Below the pieces are notes generated by a model. The model made no database searches, had not been told where the DNA came from, and worked only from the letters and a program-made list of their open reading frames with translations. Shown here piece after piece: positions 52,764 through 62,195 of a stretch of DNA of 64,000 nucleotides; positions within the stretch are counted from its first letter, which is position 1; every line of letters starts with the position of its first letter. The position numbers and the translations under genes were made by a program. Source of the DNA: Tissierellia bacterium (lineage in GTDB: Bacteria; Bacillota; Clostridia; Tissierellales; Tepidimicrobiaceae); NCBI GenBank assembly GCA_012735215.1, contig JAAYHX010000023.1:1-64000 (forward strand), written 5' to 3'.

Positions 52764-53465
52764 ATGGAGACGAATGTTTACAAGAATTACACCATAAAAG
52801 ACTTGCCTATAAATGAAAGACCTAGGGAGAAACTAATAAAGTATGGTGCAGGGTCCCTGTCAAATGCTGAGTTAATAGCAGTAATTATAAGAACTGGCCA
52901 TCAGAAGGATAATGCTATAGATTTGGCCAATAGGATACTCAGCATGGATAGCTCAGGCATAAGCTATCTATCACAAGTTAAAGTGGAGGAACTTACTGAA
53001 ATAAGTGGCGTGGGACATTGTAAAGCAGCCCAGATAGTTGCAGCAATAGAACTGGGGAAAAGGATATCCAGCCGTGGTGGAGATGCAAAGCTAAAGGTTG
53101 ATTCACCCCTTGTGGTGGTAGAGCTGCTTATGGAAGAAATGAGATACTTAAATAGAGAGCATTTTAGGGTGGTATTATTAAATACAAAGAATCATATAAT
53201 CAGCATAGAGGAAATCTCCATAGGCAACCTAAACACGTCCATCGTTCATCCTAGGGAGGTTTTCAATGTTGCCATTAGAAAAAGTGCCAATTCAGTTATT
53301 TTAGTCCACAATCATCCAAGTGGGGATCCAACACCCAGTAAAGAGGATATAAACATTACCCTTAGGCTTATTGAAGCTGGAGAAATAATAGGCATACAGG
53401 TGTTAGATCACGTTATAATTGGCGATAATAGGTATATAAGTTTAAAACAGAGAAATATTATCTAA
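52764..53465 (+). CDS. radC: RadC family JAB-domain protein
   Basis: A 233-aa protein: an N-terminal helix-hairpin-helix region (about residues 40-100, ELIAVIIRTG, ISGVGHCKAAQIVAAIELG) and a C-terminal JAB/MPN metalloprotease-like domain with HNHPSGDPTPSKED near residue 178. Its role in DNA repair is disputed; it is conserved next to mreB. Confidence 0.93.
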   Translation: METNVYKNYTIKDLPINERPREKLIKYGAGSLSNAELIAVIIRTGHQKDNAIDLANRILSMDSSGISYLSQVKVEELTEISGVGHCKAAQIVAAIELGKRISSRGGDAKLKVDSPLVVVELLMEEMRYLNREHFRVVLLNTKNHIISIEEISIGNLNTSIVHPREVFNVAIRKSANSVILVHNHPSGDPTPSKEDINITLRLIEAGEIIGIQVLDHVIIGDNRYISLKQRNII

Positions 53466-53500
53466 TGAAAATAATTTGAGCTATGAAAGGAGCAGTCAAC

Positions 53501-54532
53501 ATGGGAATATTTAGTATTTTTTCAAAGGACATGGGTATAGACTTAGGTACAGCAAATACTCTAGTATATATTAAGGGAAAAGGAATTGTGGTAAGAGAAC
53601 CATCAGTAGTAGCTATCCAAACCGATACAAAACAAGTATTAGCAGTAGGTGAAGAAGCTAAGAGAATGATTGGTAGAACACCAGGAAATATAGTAGCTAT
53701 AAGACCATTAAAAGATGGTGTTATTGCTGATTTTGATATAACTCAAAACATGTTAAAATACTTTATTAGACGTGCAATCTCTGGCCGTTCACTATTTTTA
53801 CCCAGAGTAGTGGTATGTGTTCCTAGCGGAGTAACAGAAGTAGAGAAAAGGGCGGTTGAAGAGGCAGCAATCCATGCTGGTGCTAAAGACGCCTACCTAA
53901 TAGAAGAGCCTATGGCAGCAGCCATTGGAGCTGGTCTTCCTGTGCAGGAGCCCACTGGTAGTATGATAGTAGACATTGGTGGAGGAACCACTGAGGTTGC
54001 AGTCATATCACTGGGAGGTATAGTAACAAGCAAATCCATCAGGGTTGGTGGAGATGAATTAGATGAATCAATTGTAAACTACATTAAAAAGGAATACAAT
54101 CTTATGATTGGAGAAAGAACTGCTGAAGATATAAAAATCAGCATTGGTACTGCTAATGCTAATAACAAGGAAAGAAAGATGAACATTAGAGGTAGGGACC
54201 TTATTAGTGGATTGCCTAAGGTAATTGAGGTATCTTCAAGAGAAGTATATGAAGCTATGAAGGATCAAATCTTCGGCATATTGGATGCTATAAAATCAAC
54301 CCTAGAAAAAACACCACCAGAGCTAGCTGCAGATATTATGGAGCAGGGTATAATGTTGACTGGAGGAGGAGCCTTACTAGAAGGATTGGATAAGTTGATT
54401 TCACAAGAAACTGGAATGCCAGTCAATGTAGCAGAAAACCCATTAGATTGTGTAGCTGTTGGTACAGGAAAAGCTCTTGACAGTATTGAAGTATTTAGGA
54501 AAATTGCACCAAATAAAAAGAGATCTAAATAA
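53501..54532 (+). CDS. mreB: Rod shape-determining protein MreB
   Basis: A 343-aa actin homologue that directs lateral wall growth. Phosphate 1 is [12 protein letters not shown] near residue 9, phosphate 2 [12 protein letters not shown] near residue 160, and the adenosine motif [11 protein letters not shown] near residue 286. The ATG at 53501 has AAAGGAG upstream; an upstream ATG at 53483 has none. Confidence 0.96.
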   Translation: MGIFSIFSKDMGIDLGTANTLVYIKGKGIVVREPSVVAIQTDTKQVLAVGEEAKRMIGRTPGNIVAIRPLKDGVIADFDITQNMLKYFIRRAISGRSLFLPRVVVCVPSGVTEVEKRAVEEAAIHAGAKDAYLIEEPMAAAIGAGLPVQEPTGSMIVDIGGGTTEVAVISLGGIVTSKSIRVGGDELDESIVNYIKKEYNLMIGERTAEDIKISIGTANANNKERKMNIRGRDLISGLPKVIEVSSREVYEAMKDQIFGILDAIKSTLEKTPPELAADIMEQGIMLTGGGALLEGLDKLISQETGMPVNVAENPLDCVAVGTGKALDSIEVFRKIAPNKKRSK

Positions 54533-54543
54533 GTGGTGATGTT

Positions 54544-55380
54544 ATGTCCTTTTGGAAAAAGTATAAAAATAGAATGATAGTAGCCTTTGTTGCTATCATT
54601 CTTATTGTTATTATAGGAATAACTGCAAATGGTCGAGAAAAATTAAGTAAAGGTGAGAACCTGCTAGGTAATATCTTTTCTCCTGTCCAAAAATTCTCCA
54701 TAAATATTGGTGAAAGGGTTTCCAATTTTTTTGAATCTATACTACACATGGGCAGCCTAAAGAGTGAGAATGAAGAACTGAAGCTTAAGGTTGCAGAACT
54801 TGAAGAAAAGAATAGAAGGTATGAAGATCTAATAGGAAGATCCGATTATCTGCTCAGGGAAAAAGAGCTAATTGAAAATACTCATTACAACCTGATACCT
54901 GCCCAGCTTATAGGAAAAGAACCAGGCAATTGGTTTAATAGATTTGTTATAGATAAAGGTGCAAAGGATGGAGTTAAAAAGGGAGATGTAGTAATACAAG
55001 CAGTGGATACTGGAGAAGGCATAATACAAGAAGGAGTAGTAGGAAGGGTTTTAGAAACAGGAGATACTTGGGCAAAGGTGGTTTCAATTATTGATGAAAA
55101 CAGTGATATTTCCTTTAAGGCCATCAGGACCCAGGATGGAGGGATACTATCAGGCAGTGTAGAAGGGAAACTATCCGGTTACCTGTTTGACACAGGGGCC
55201 GATGTAATAAAAGGAGACAAGCTATTTACATCGGGCTTAGGTGGGGTCTATGATGCAGACCTATACATTGGAGAAGTTATCAATGTTATCAAGGAAGATG
55301 AAGATTTGATGAAGAAGGTAGAAGTTGAGCCAGCAGTTGATTTTAAAAAGATATACAAGGTCTTTGTCATCTCAGATTAA
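54544..55380 (+). CDS. mreC: Rod shape-determining protein MreC
   Basis: A 278-aa single-pass protein: membrane helix (about residues 8-28), coiled coil (about 65-105, SENEELKLKVAELEEKNRR) and two beta domains with IGKEPGNWFNRFVIDKGAKDGVKKGDVVI split near residue 118. It links MreB inside with the transpeptidase outside. Confidence 0.94.
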   Translation: MSFWKKYKNRMIVAFVAIILIVIIGITANGREKLSKGENLLGNIFSPVQKFSINIGERVSNFFESILHMGSLKSENEELKLKVAELEEKNRRYEDLIGRSDYLLREKELIENTHYNLIPAQLIGKEPGNWFNRFVIDKGAKDGVKKGDVVIQAVDTGEGIIQEGVVGRVLETGDTWAKVVSIIDENSDISFKAIRTQDGGILSGSVEGKLSGYLFDTGADVIKGDKLFTSGLGGVYDADLYIGEVINVIKEDEDLMKKVEVEPAVDFKKIYKVFVISD

Positions 55381-55393
55381 TTGGAGGTTTAAT

Positions 55394-55894
55394 GTGAACA
55401 CTTTTATAATCATTTTATCCATTGTTGTCAATTTCATATTGGAAACTACCTTAATACCACATTTTAGAATCTTTCAAGTAGTTCCTAATACAGGGTTAGT
55501 ATTAGTAGTTGTCCTAGCAATCTTAAATGGCAAAACTATAGGATCTTTAGCTGGATTAGTCGTTGGCTTGCTGCAGGATATTATGTTCATCCCTGTAATA
55601 GGGATAAATGCTTTTATATACTTTTTTGTAGGATATAGTGTTGGGATTGCAGAGACTAAGCTATCCAAGGACAGTATCTTGCTGCCTATCCTTATGACCA
55701 TCTTGCTCACTTTTGGATATCACATGGTCTATTACATCTTCATGTACTTTTTCAACTACAATTTACCCTTGTCCAAATTGTTAAAGGATGTAGTCTCAAT
55801 AGAAACAGTCTGCAACACCATCATAGCCATTCCAGTATTTAAACTGTTATCTAAGCTGTTTATTACTCCTAAAATCACATTTGGTAAGAAATAG
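55394..55894 (+). CDS. mreD: Rod shape-determining protein MreD
   Basis: A 166-aa membrane protein with five or six helices and the typical IPHFRIFQVVPNTGLVLVVVLA region. The GTG at 55394 has GGAGG 6 nt upstream; the longer frame would overlap mreC with no site. Confidence 0.92.
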   Translation: MNTFIIILSIVVNFILETTLIPHFRIFQVVPNTGLVLVVVLAILNGKTIGSLAGLVVGLLQDIMFIPVIGINAFIYFFVGYSVGIAETKLSKDSILLPILMTILLTFGYHMVYYIFMYFFNYNLPLSKLLKDVVSIETVCNTIIAIPVFKLLSKLFITPKITFGKK

Positions 55895-55905
55895 AGGTGG
55901 TTCAA

Positions 55906-58900
55906 TTGAAACTATTAGAGAAGATAAAAAATCGATACAATATGCTTATAATTTTAATATGTGCCGTCATGTTAGTCCTATCGTTTAGATTAGCCACCTT
56001 GACTATAGCAAAAGGAGACTACTATAGGGATATAGCCGACAACAAGAGACTTAAGGAAATTTACACTACTGCTCCCAGAGGGGAAATCAGAGATAGAAAT
56101 GGAAGATTGCTAGCTGGCAATAAACCAAGCTTTACTGTGCAAATCATGAAGGATGAACTAAACTCATTAGACAGAGAAGAAAGAAATCAACTCCTTCTAA
56201 CCCTAACTAGGCTTTTAGAGGAAGATGGAGTATACTATGAGGATGAATTCCCTATAGAACTAAATGCTTTTGCTTATTCAGATGCAGGGGCAGCCGTTTC
56301 CCAAAACCTATCCCCAGTAGATACAGTGATTGATATTATCGTTTCTAACAACCTATTACCAGCATTGTTAGATACCTATTATATCCATTCCAACTATGGA
56401 GAGCATTTCAAGTTTATAACCATAAACAGGGCTATAAACGCCCTTGAAGATAAGGGGATTGAAGTGCCAGTAATAGCTGAGCTAGTTGGGGATAATCTAT
56501 CTCTCAAGTATAACGAAAAAGAGGATATAGACCAGTGGAAGAAAACCTATGAGCTCAGCCCATCAGCAACTCCAAAGCAGGCCATACTTTCCTTGATAAA
56601 TAATGACGAAAGCATCATAAGAAAGATAATAGACCATCCCCTATCAAGGCAGTTAGCATATAAGATAATGACATCCAGGAATTTAGCCAATAACATTAGC
56701 TTAGTAGACTATTCCTTTACTTATGATGATGAGTACTTGGAAATAAAGAAATCATTAATGGGAGTTTTCCCCAACATCACTTTGGAAACTAGTGCCAAAG
56801 ATGACTTTGTAGAAATTGTTAGTCAAACCTCCCTCTTCGATCTCTTGTTTAAAGTATCTGAAACCCAAGACCAAAGAGGAAGGACCAAGAAGATTATTCC
56901 AGGGGAAGTACTAATAAAATTAATAGAGGAGAAGGGAATTGACTGTCCAGTAGTATTAAAGTTAGATGAAGAAGGCGGAGTAAATTATGAATATAAGGAT
57001 AGTAAAGGCAATGCTGACATGCTGCCTGTGGATATCCTAGCAAATATTGCCAAAGAAAATGGCTTATTATATGATTTTATCACCAGCGATGAGATCAAGG
57101 GCATAGCCCAAGAGACTGTACTTGAAAACGGATACAACCCAAAGATATCAATTTCAAAGTGGGAATATACCCCCTTAGTAAACAAGATGAACTGGTATGA
57201 AAAGTTTAAAATTGATGATAAATATGATGCTGAAAAGGCCTTTCAGCACCTAATGGACTATTATGAACTTGATAGCAGTCTAAGCAGCTATGAAGCCAGA
57301 GGGATTATGTCCTTATACGACCAATTGGACAAGCAAGGACTTAGAGCCTATGAACCTATTAACATTGCCTATGGTATCAAGGACACAACAGTAGCCAGAA
57401 TAGAAGAGGGCTTTGTAGAAAATCAAGGAGTACAGGTAGCCATCGTACCAATTAGATACTACCCTGAAAGGGAAACAGCAGCCCATATATTAGGATATCT
57501 AGGCAAGATTTCTCAAGCTAGCGAAATAGAAAAATATGTCAAGGGAAATGGATATTCACCTAATGCTATCATTGGCAAAACCGGTGTGGAAGAGAGCTTT
57601 GAACTGGAGCTAAAGGGCAAGGACGGAGTTCAAAAGGTTGAGGTGGACTCCTTAGGAAATAAAACCAACATCTTGGATGAGGAAAAATCAGTACCAGGCA
57701 ACAATCTGTACTTGACTATAGATTTAGACCTTCAAAAATCAGCGGAAAGAACCCTAGAATATGGGTTAGCACAACTAAGAAAAGGTGGAGTCTTTGAGAG
57801 TAAATGGGGTAACTATAAGTTTGGAACCAGCAGGTCAAAGAGAAGGCCATATGTAAACGCAACCTCTGCAGCAGCTGTAGTGGTGTCTGTGAAGACTGGT
57901 GAAGTACTGGCTTTAGCAAACTACCCTGCCTACGATCCAAACCTGTTCTCAACAGGCATATCCAGCTCCGACTGGGAAAGCTTATTCCCAGAAAATGAAC
58001 AGGACCTCTTAGCTCCTAGACCTTTGTACAATATAGCTCTACAATCAGCAATTCAACCAGGTTCTATATTTAAAATGGTTACAGCCCTTGCAGCCCTTGA
58101 GAAGGGCTTAAGTCCAAACGAACGGATAAGGGATATGGGCTATGTTAACATAGGCAATCAGAGGGGACCAGCTTGTTGGATTTGGAATCAAAGTAGAGGT
58201 ACCCATGGAGCAGTCAACCTATACCAGGCCATAGAGGATTCATGTAACTACTATTTCTACTCCCTGGCCTATGGAAGAAATCCTAGAACAGGTAGCCCAG
58301 TAGGAGTCAAACTAGATATTGAAGACATAACAGATATGGCAAAGCGGCTTGGTCTCAATGACAAAACAGGTATTGAAATCAATGCACCTAGTGAAGCAAC
58401 AGGTGGGGTACCTAACCCTCAGAGCAAGATAGCTTCATCAAAGAATATGCTTAGAAATTATTTGAGAAGGGATCTCAAATTATATATAAAGGAAGGACTA
58501 GAATTTACCGATGAAGAAATAGAGGATAAAATTGAAGAAATAGTAGCTTGGATAGAGGAAGGAGATATTTCCAGAGGAGAAGTCATTAGGCGGCTAGATG
58601 AAATGGGCTTTGAACCAGAGCTTATACTTCCTGGCAAAGTTGAAGGGTTAGCCGATAGGATTAAATTTACCCATCTAAATTTTGCAGGGTGGCGTATTAC
58701 AGATACTCTCAATGTTACTATTGGTCAAGGGCAAAACGCCTATACACCACTGCAAATGGCCAACTATATAGCTACCATTGCAAACGGTGGATATTTGAAC
58801 AAGGTCAGCGTTGTAGACAGTATCAAAAACTATGACAACAGCAAGACCATCTATGAAGGTGAAGTGCAACAGGAGAGAATCGGACTAGTTGATTATAACA

Positions 58901-59241
58901 ACCTAGAGCACGTTAAAAAAGGTATGAGAATGGTTGTTACAGAGGGATCAGCCAGAAGCTTATTTAGCAAGTTCCCAGTTTCTGTTGCTGCAAAAACTGG
59001 TACAGCTCAAAATGATAGACGAAACCCAGTTACAGGAGATACCTATGATGAATACTCTTGGTTTGTAGCTTTTGCTCCTTACGAGGATCCTGAAATTGCA
59101 ATCGCAGTAGTAATCTTCCAAGGTGGTAGTGGATTACATGCAGCGCCATTTGCTAGGGAAATTATGGCTGAATATTTTGGTTTGAATGATGTTCAAGAAG
59201 AAGAGGATCAATTACCCTTTGAAAATGGATTGGTAAGGTAG
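55906..59241 (+). CDS. Penicillin-binding protein 2 (elongation transpeptidase), unusually long
   Basis: A 1111-aa class B PBP that cross-links peptidoglycan during elongation. One membrane helix (about residues 10-35), a dimerisation/pedestal region, then the transpeptidase: catalytic Ser in QPGSIFKMV near residue 719, SCN in EDSCNYYF near 780, and AAKTGTAQ near 1025. It is 400-450 residues longer than a typical PBP2. Two related internal units in the pedestal share ALEDKGIEVPV and IEEKGIDCPVV cores, and a helical insertion (about 860-920) sits in the transpeptidase domain. TTG start behind AGAGGTGG. Partner of MreC/D. Confidence 0.9.
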   Translation: MKLLEKIKNRYNMLIILICAVMLVLSFRLATLTIAKGDYYRDIADNKRLKEIYTTAPRGEIRDRNGRLLAGNKPSFTVQIMKDELNSLDREERNQLLLTLTRLLEEDGVYYEDEFPIELNAFAYSDAGAAVSQNLSPVDTVIDIIVSNNLLPALLDTYYIHSNYGEHFKFITINRAINALEDKGIEVPVIAELVGDNLSLKYNEKEDIDQWKKTYELSPSATPKQAILSLINNDESIIRKIIDHPLSRQLAYKIMTSRNLANNISLVDYSFTYDDEYLEIKKSLMGVFPNITLETSAKDDFVEIVSQTSLFDLLFKVSETQDQRGRTKKIIPGEVLIKLIEEKGIDCPVVLKLDEEGGVNYEYKDSKGNADMLPVDILANIAKENGLLYDFITSDEIKGIAQETVLENGYNPKISISKWEYTPLVNKMNWYEKFKIDDKYDAEKAFQHLMDYYELDSSLSSYEARGIMSLYDQLDKQGLRAYEPINIAYGIKDTTVARIEEGFVENQGVQVAIVPIRYYPERETAAHILGYLGKISQASEIEKYVKGNGYSPNAIIGKTGVEESFELELKGKDGVQKVEVDSLGNKTNILDEEKSVPGNNLYLTIDLDLQKSAERTLEYGLAQLRKGGVFESKWGNYKFGTSRSKRRPYVNATSAAAVVVSVKTGEVLALANYPAYDPNLFSTGISSSDWESLFPENEQDLLAPRPLYNIALQSAIQPGSIFKMVTALAALEKGLSPNERIRDMGYVNIGNQRGPACWIWNQSRGTHGAVNLYQAIEDSCNYYFYSLAYGRNPRTGSPVGVKLDIEDITDMAKRLGLNDKTGIEINAPSEATGGVPNPQSKIASSKNMLRNYLRRDLKLYIKEGLEFTDEEIEDKIEEIVAWIEEGDISRGEVIRRLDEMGFEPELILPGKVEGLADRIKFTHLNFAGWRITDTLNVTIGQGQNAYTPLQMANYIATIANGGYLNKVSVVDSIKNYDNSKTIYEGEVQQERIGLVDYNNLEHVKKGMRMVVTEGSARSLFSKFPVSVAAKTGTAQNDRRNPVTGDTYDEYSWFVAFAPYEDPEIAIAVVIFQGGSGLHAAPFAREIMAEYFGLNDVQEEEDQLPFENGLVR

Positions 59242-59264
59242 TTAAACCTACCAATTCATTTTTT
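59229..59264 (+). terminator. Possible terminator after the PBP2 gene
   Basis: ATTGGTA (59229-59235) can pair with TACCAAT (59249-59255), loop 13 nt, followed by TCATTTTTT. A weaker hairpin than the others, overlapping the stop codon. Confidence 0.4.
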
Positions 59265-59388
59265 ATAATTACCAAGAAGTCTTTACTATGGGAAATATGG
59301 TACAAATATAGGTTTTTGTGAAAAACTAGGAGGAATTTTAGAATATTTAAAGAATATATAATACGTATCTTTTTTGGAGGTAATGCTG

Positions 59389-60009
59389 GTGAAGGAATCA
59401 TTAGTTAACTTTAAAGGCATCAATGGAAACATATACATAAACATAAAGGGAGGCGAATTTCAGCAGATAATAGAAGAACTAGATAAGAAGTTAGGAGAGA
59501 CAATAGAATTTTTCAAAGGTGCCAATATATTAGGTATTAAGTGTGAAGAACTGCCGGAGGAAGAAATTGAGAAGATAGCTGATTTTATCAAAAGCAAGTA
59601 TCAGCTAAACCTATTGGAGATCTTAGAAGCAGAGGATAAAAGGGACAAAAAAACTTTCTCTGGCATCCATGAGGGAATGACAAAGTTTATCAATGCTACC
59701 GTTAGGTCTGGTCAGGTCATTGAATATGGTGGGAATATTGTAATCATTGGTGATGTAAACCCGGGAGCCCTTATCAAGGCTAGAGGGAATATTGTGGTTC
59801 TTGGAAGCTTGAAAGGGGTTGCCCATGCTGGTATAGATGGGAATAATGATGCAATAGTTGCAGCCTATGACCTACAGCCTATGCAGCTTAGAATAGGATC
59901 TGTAATCAGCAGAAAGCCAGATGAAAATGTTGTAATATCAGGAATGCCTGAAATTGCAAGAGTTTCTAATGGAGAAGTAATTATTGAACCATATTTGCCT
60001 AGAAAATAA
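59389..60009 (+). CDS. minC: Septum site-determining protein MinC
   Basis: A 206-aa FtsZ inhibitor. The N-terminal domain (about residues 1-95) is followed by the C-terminal beta-helix with GQVIEYGGNIVIIGDVNPGA near residue 113 and GNIVVLGSLKGVAHAG. The GTG at 59389 is 8 nt after GGAGG; an ATG at 59383 is too close. Confidence 0.95.
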   Translation: MKESLVNFKGINGNIYINIKGGEFQQIIEELDKKLGETIEFFKGANILGIKCEELPEEEIEKIADFIKSKYQLNLLEILEAEDKRDKKTFSGIHEGMTKFINATVRSGQVIEYGGNIVIIGDVNPGALIKARGNIVVLGSLKGVAHAGIDGNNDAIVAAYDLQPMQLRIGSVISRKPDENVVISGMPEIARVSNGEVIIEPYLPRK

Positions 60010-60028
60010 TAGTTAGGAGGAAATGCTT

Positions 60029-60829
60029 ATGGGAATTGGAAAATCTATAGTAATCACTTCAGGTAAAGGTGGTGTAGGTAAGACTACCACCACAGCAAAT
60101 ATCGGTACAGGTTTGGCCATGTTAGGATATAAGGTTGTAGTTGTAGATACTGATATTGGTCTAAGGAATCTGGATGTTGTTATGGGATTAGAAAACAGAA
60201 TCGTTTACGATATAGTTGATGTGGTAGAAGGAAACTGTAGATTGAAACAAGGCCTTATTAAGGACAAGCGCTATGAAAGTTTATATCTTCTACCTGCTGC
60301 CCAAACCAAGGACAAGACAGCAGTAAGCCCTGAGCAGATGGTGGAACTTGTAAGCAAGTTAAGGGAAGACTTTGACTACATTATCATAGACTCACCTGCA
60401 GGCATAGAACAAGGCTTTAAGAATTCCATTGCTGGAGCCGATGAAGCCTACATAGTCACAACTCCAGAAATTTCAGCTGTAAGGGATGCAGATAGAGTAA
60501 TAGGAATCCTAGAAGCCAATGGCATAAATGAGCCTAAGTTGATCATCAACAGGATTAGACATGAGATGGTAAAAAGAGGAGATATGATGAATGTTGATGA
60601 TATAGTAGACATACTGGCAATTGATCTGTTGGGAATTATTCCAGATGATGAATCTATTGTAATTTCCACTAATAAGGGAGAGCCAGTAGTAGCTGAAGAG
60701 AAGCCCTTGGCTGCCAAAGCCTATCGAAACATCTGTAACAGAATTGTAGGAAAAGAAGTAGAACTGTTGAACTTGGAGACCAATGAAGGAAAGCTTAGCA
60801 AGATAATTAAATTACTATTTAACAAGTAG
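60029..60829 (+). CDS. minD: Septum site-determining ATPase MinD
   Basis: A 266-aa membrane-cycling ATPase. Deviant Walker A TSGKGGVGKTTTTANIG near residue 9, DTDIGLRNLDVVMG, switch II DSPAGIEQGF near residue 118, and a C-terminal amphipathic membrane-targeting helix LSKIIKLLFNK. The ATG at 60029 is 8 nt after GGAGG; the ATG at 60023 is 2 nt after it. Confidence 0.96.
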   Translation: MGIGKSIVITSGKGGVGKTTTTANIGTGLAMLGYKVVVVDTDIGLRNLDVVMGLENRIVYDIVDVVEGNCRLKQGLIKDKRYESLYLLPAAQTKDKTAVSPEQMVELVSKLREDFDYIIIDSPAGIEQGFKNSIAGADEAYIVTTPEISAVRDADRVIGILEANGINEPKLIINRIRHEMVKRGDMMNVDDIVDILAIDLLGIIPDDESIVISTNKGEPVVAEEKPLAAKAYRNICNRIVGKEVELLNLETNEGKLSKIIKLLFNK

Positions 60830-60842
60830 AGGGGGGATAACT

Positions 60843-61124
60843 TTGGATTTGTTTAAGGCTTTTGGAAAAAACAAAACAAAGAGTAAGAATGTAGCTAAAG
60901 AGAGATTGAAGTTGGTTTTAATTAGGGATAGATCAGACTTATCACCTAGATTTATTGAGATGATTAAAGGAGATATAATCAGGGTAGTAAATGAATATGT
61001 GGAAATAGACAGTGAAGGCTTGGATATAAAGTTGACTAGAATGAAGAGGGAATATGATAATACACCAGTATCTGCCTTGGTAGCCAATATTCCCATAATA
61101 AAGGTAAAGGATAACTATAAATAA
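60843..61124 (+). CDS. minE: Cell division topological specificity factor MinE
   Basis: A 93-aa partner that stimulates MinD ATPase. The N-terminal anti-MinCD part has KERLKLVLIRDRSDLSPRF, and the C-terminal dimer domain ends NIPIIKVKD. TTG start behind AGGGGGG. The presence of minE means an oscillating system rather than a DivIVA-only one. Confidence 0.94.
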   Translation: MDLFKAFGKNKTKSKNVAKERLKLVLIRDRSDLSPRFIEMIKGDIIRVVNEYVEIDSEGLDIKLTRMKREYDNTPVSALVANIPIIKVKDNYK

Positions 61125-61191
61125 AGAATATGTAAATATTTAACAGATTATACATTTACAAATATTTCTGTGTCTAACTGTAAATTTCATA

Positions 61192-61220
61192 TTTAATAGG
61201 GTATCAAATTTTGCTATAAT
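61192..61220 (+). promoter_or_regulatory. Extended -10 promoter of the FMN-lipoprotein gene
   Basis: TGCTATAAT (61212-61220) is an extended -10 element, with a weak -35 TTTAAT (61192-61197). It gives the lipoprotein its own transcript apart from minE. Confidence 0.5.
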
Positions 61221-61276
61221 TGTACGTGGATGTTTTACCATACTAACATTCATAAAAAACAAGCGGAGGGATGCAA

Positions 61277-62128
61277 ATGAAAAGACGATTTGGTATATCG
61301 TTACTAGTATTACTACTTTCAATGGCTTTATTAGCCGGTTGTAGTGGACAAGATAATGAACCTGCAACAGGAGATGACACTAAGGAATTAGTGGATGGTA
61401 CTTATTTGATTAAAGAGCCAGTAAGCGATAAAGGAAATTATCCAATGGTAAAATTGGTAGTTGAAAATGGCGAAATCAAAGAATTCAAGTACTCAGAAAT
61501 CTTAGCTACTTCAGGCGAAGAGAAAAATGAAAGCAATTATAAATATGCTGAAGGTATTCAAGTAATTGCAAACCTAAATGAGCAATTCAACGAGAAAAAA
61601 GACTTAAATGAAATAGATTTTGACGCAGTAAGTGGAGCTACTCATACTAAAGAAAACTTTAAGAAGCTTACTGAAGCAATCCTAGAAAAAGCTCAAAAAG
61701 GAGAAACTTATGAGCCTGTACTAAAAGATGGAGAGTATACAGCTAAAGCCGAAGAAGATAGCCATGGATGGTTAGGCGAAGTGAAAGTAGTTGTAAGAGA
61801 TGGACAAATCGTAGGGGTAGATTATTTTGAAACTGCAGTTGCAGACATGGAAGGAACTAAAGTAGTATTCAATGAAGACAATGAGCCAGTAACTGATGAA
61901 GATGGCAAACCTAAGACAGAAGAAGTAGAGGTAAAACAAGGCGATAGAAAATCCGTTGAAAACTATGCTTACTTAAATACATTCGAAGTAATCACTCAAA
62001 TGCAAAAACTTATAATAGACAACAATGGAACTGACAACATAGATCTTGATAGCGTTACTGGTGCTACAGGAACTAGAACTAATATTGTAGATCTTGTAAA
62101 CAAAGCTTTAGAAGGAGCTAAGCTATAA
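61277..62128 (+). CDS. Lipoprotein with two FMN-binding domains
   Basis: A 283-aa lipoprotein (lipobox LLAGC near residue 22). Two FMN_bind repeats carry the flavinylation motif: DFDAVSGATHTKENF near residue 118 and DLDSVTGATGTRTNI near residue 260. Thr of each GAT is the expected attachment site for FMN added by ApbE, whose gene follows. It would carry electrons on the cell surface, possibly from Rnf or another donor; the acceptor is unknown. The ATG at 61277 is 7 nt after GGAGGG. Confidence 0.88.
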   Translation: MKRRFGISLLVLLLSMALLAGCSGQDNEPATGDDTKELVDGTYLIKEPVSDKGNYPMVKLVVENGEIKEFKYSEILATSGEEKNESNYKYAEGIQVIANLNEQFNEKKDLNEIDFDAVSGATHTKENFKKLTEAILEKAQKGETYEPVLKDGEYTAKAEEDSHGWLGEVKVVVRDGQIVGVDYFETAVADMEGTKVVFNEDNEPVTDEDGKPKTEEVEVKQGDRKSVENYAYLNTFEVITQMQKLIIDNNGTDNIDLDSVTGATGTRTNIVDLVNKALEGAKL

Positions 62129-62141
62129 TAAGTGGTACTGG

Positions 62142-62171
62142 AAAACCCTAACAAAACTGTTAGGGTTTTTC
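62142..62171 (+). terminator. Rho-independent terminator
   Basis: An 11-bp stem (62142-62152 with 62159-62169) with a 6-nt loop and T5. It lies between the FMN lipoprotein and apbE and may reduce read-through. Confidence 0.75.
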
Positions 62172-62195
62172 TAAATATCATAAGAAAGGAAAATA

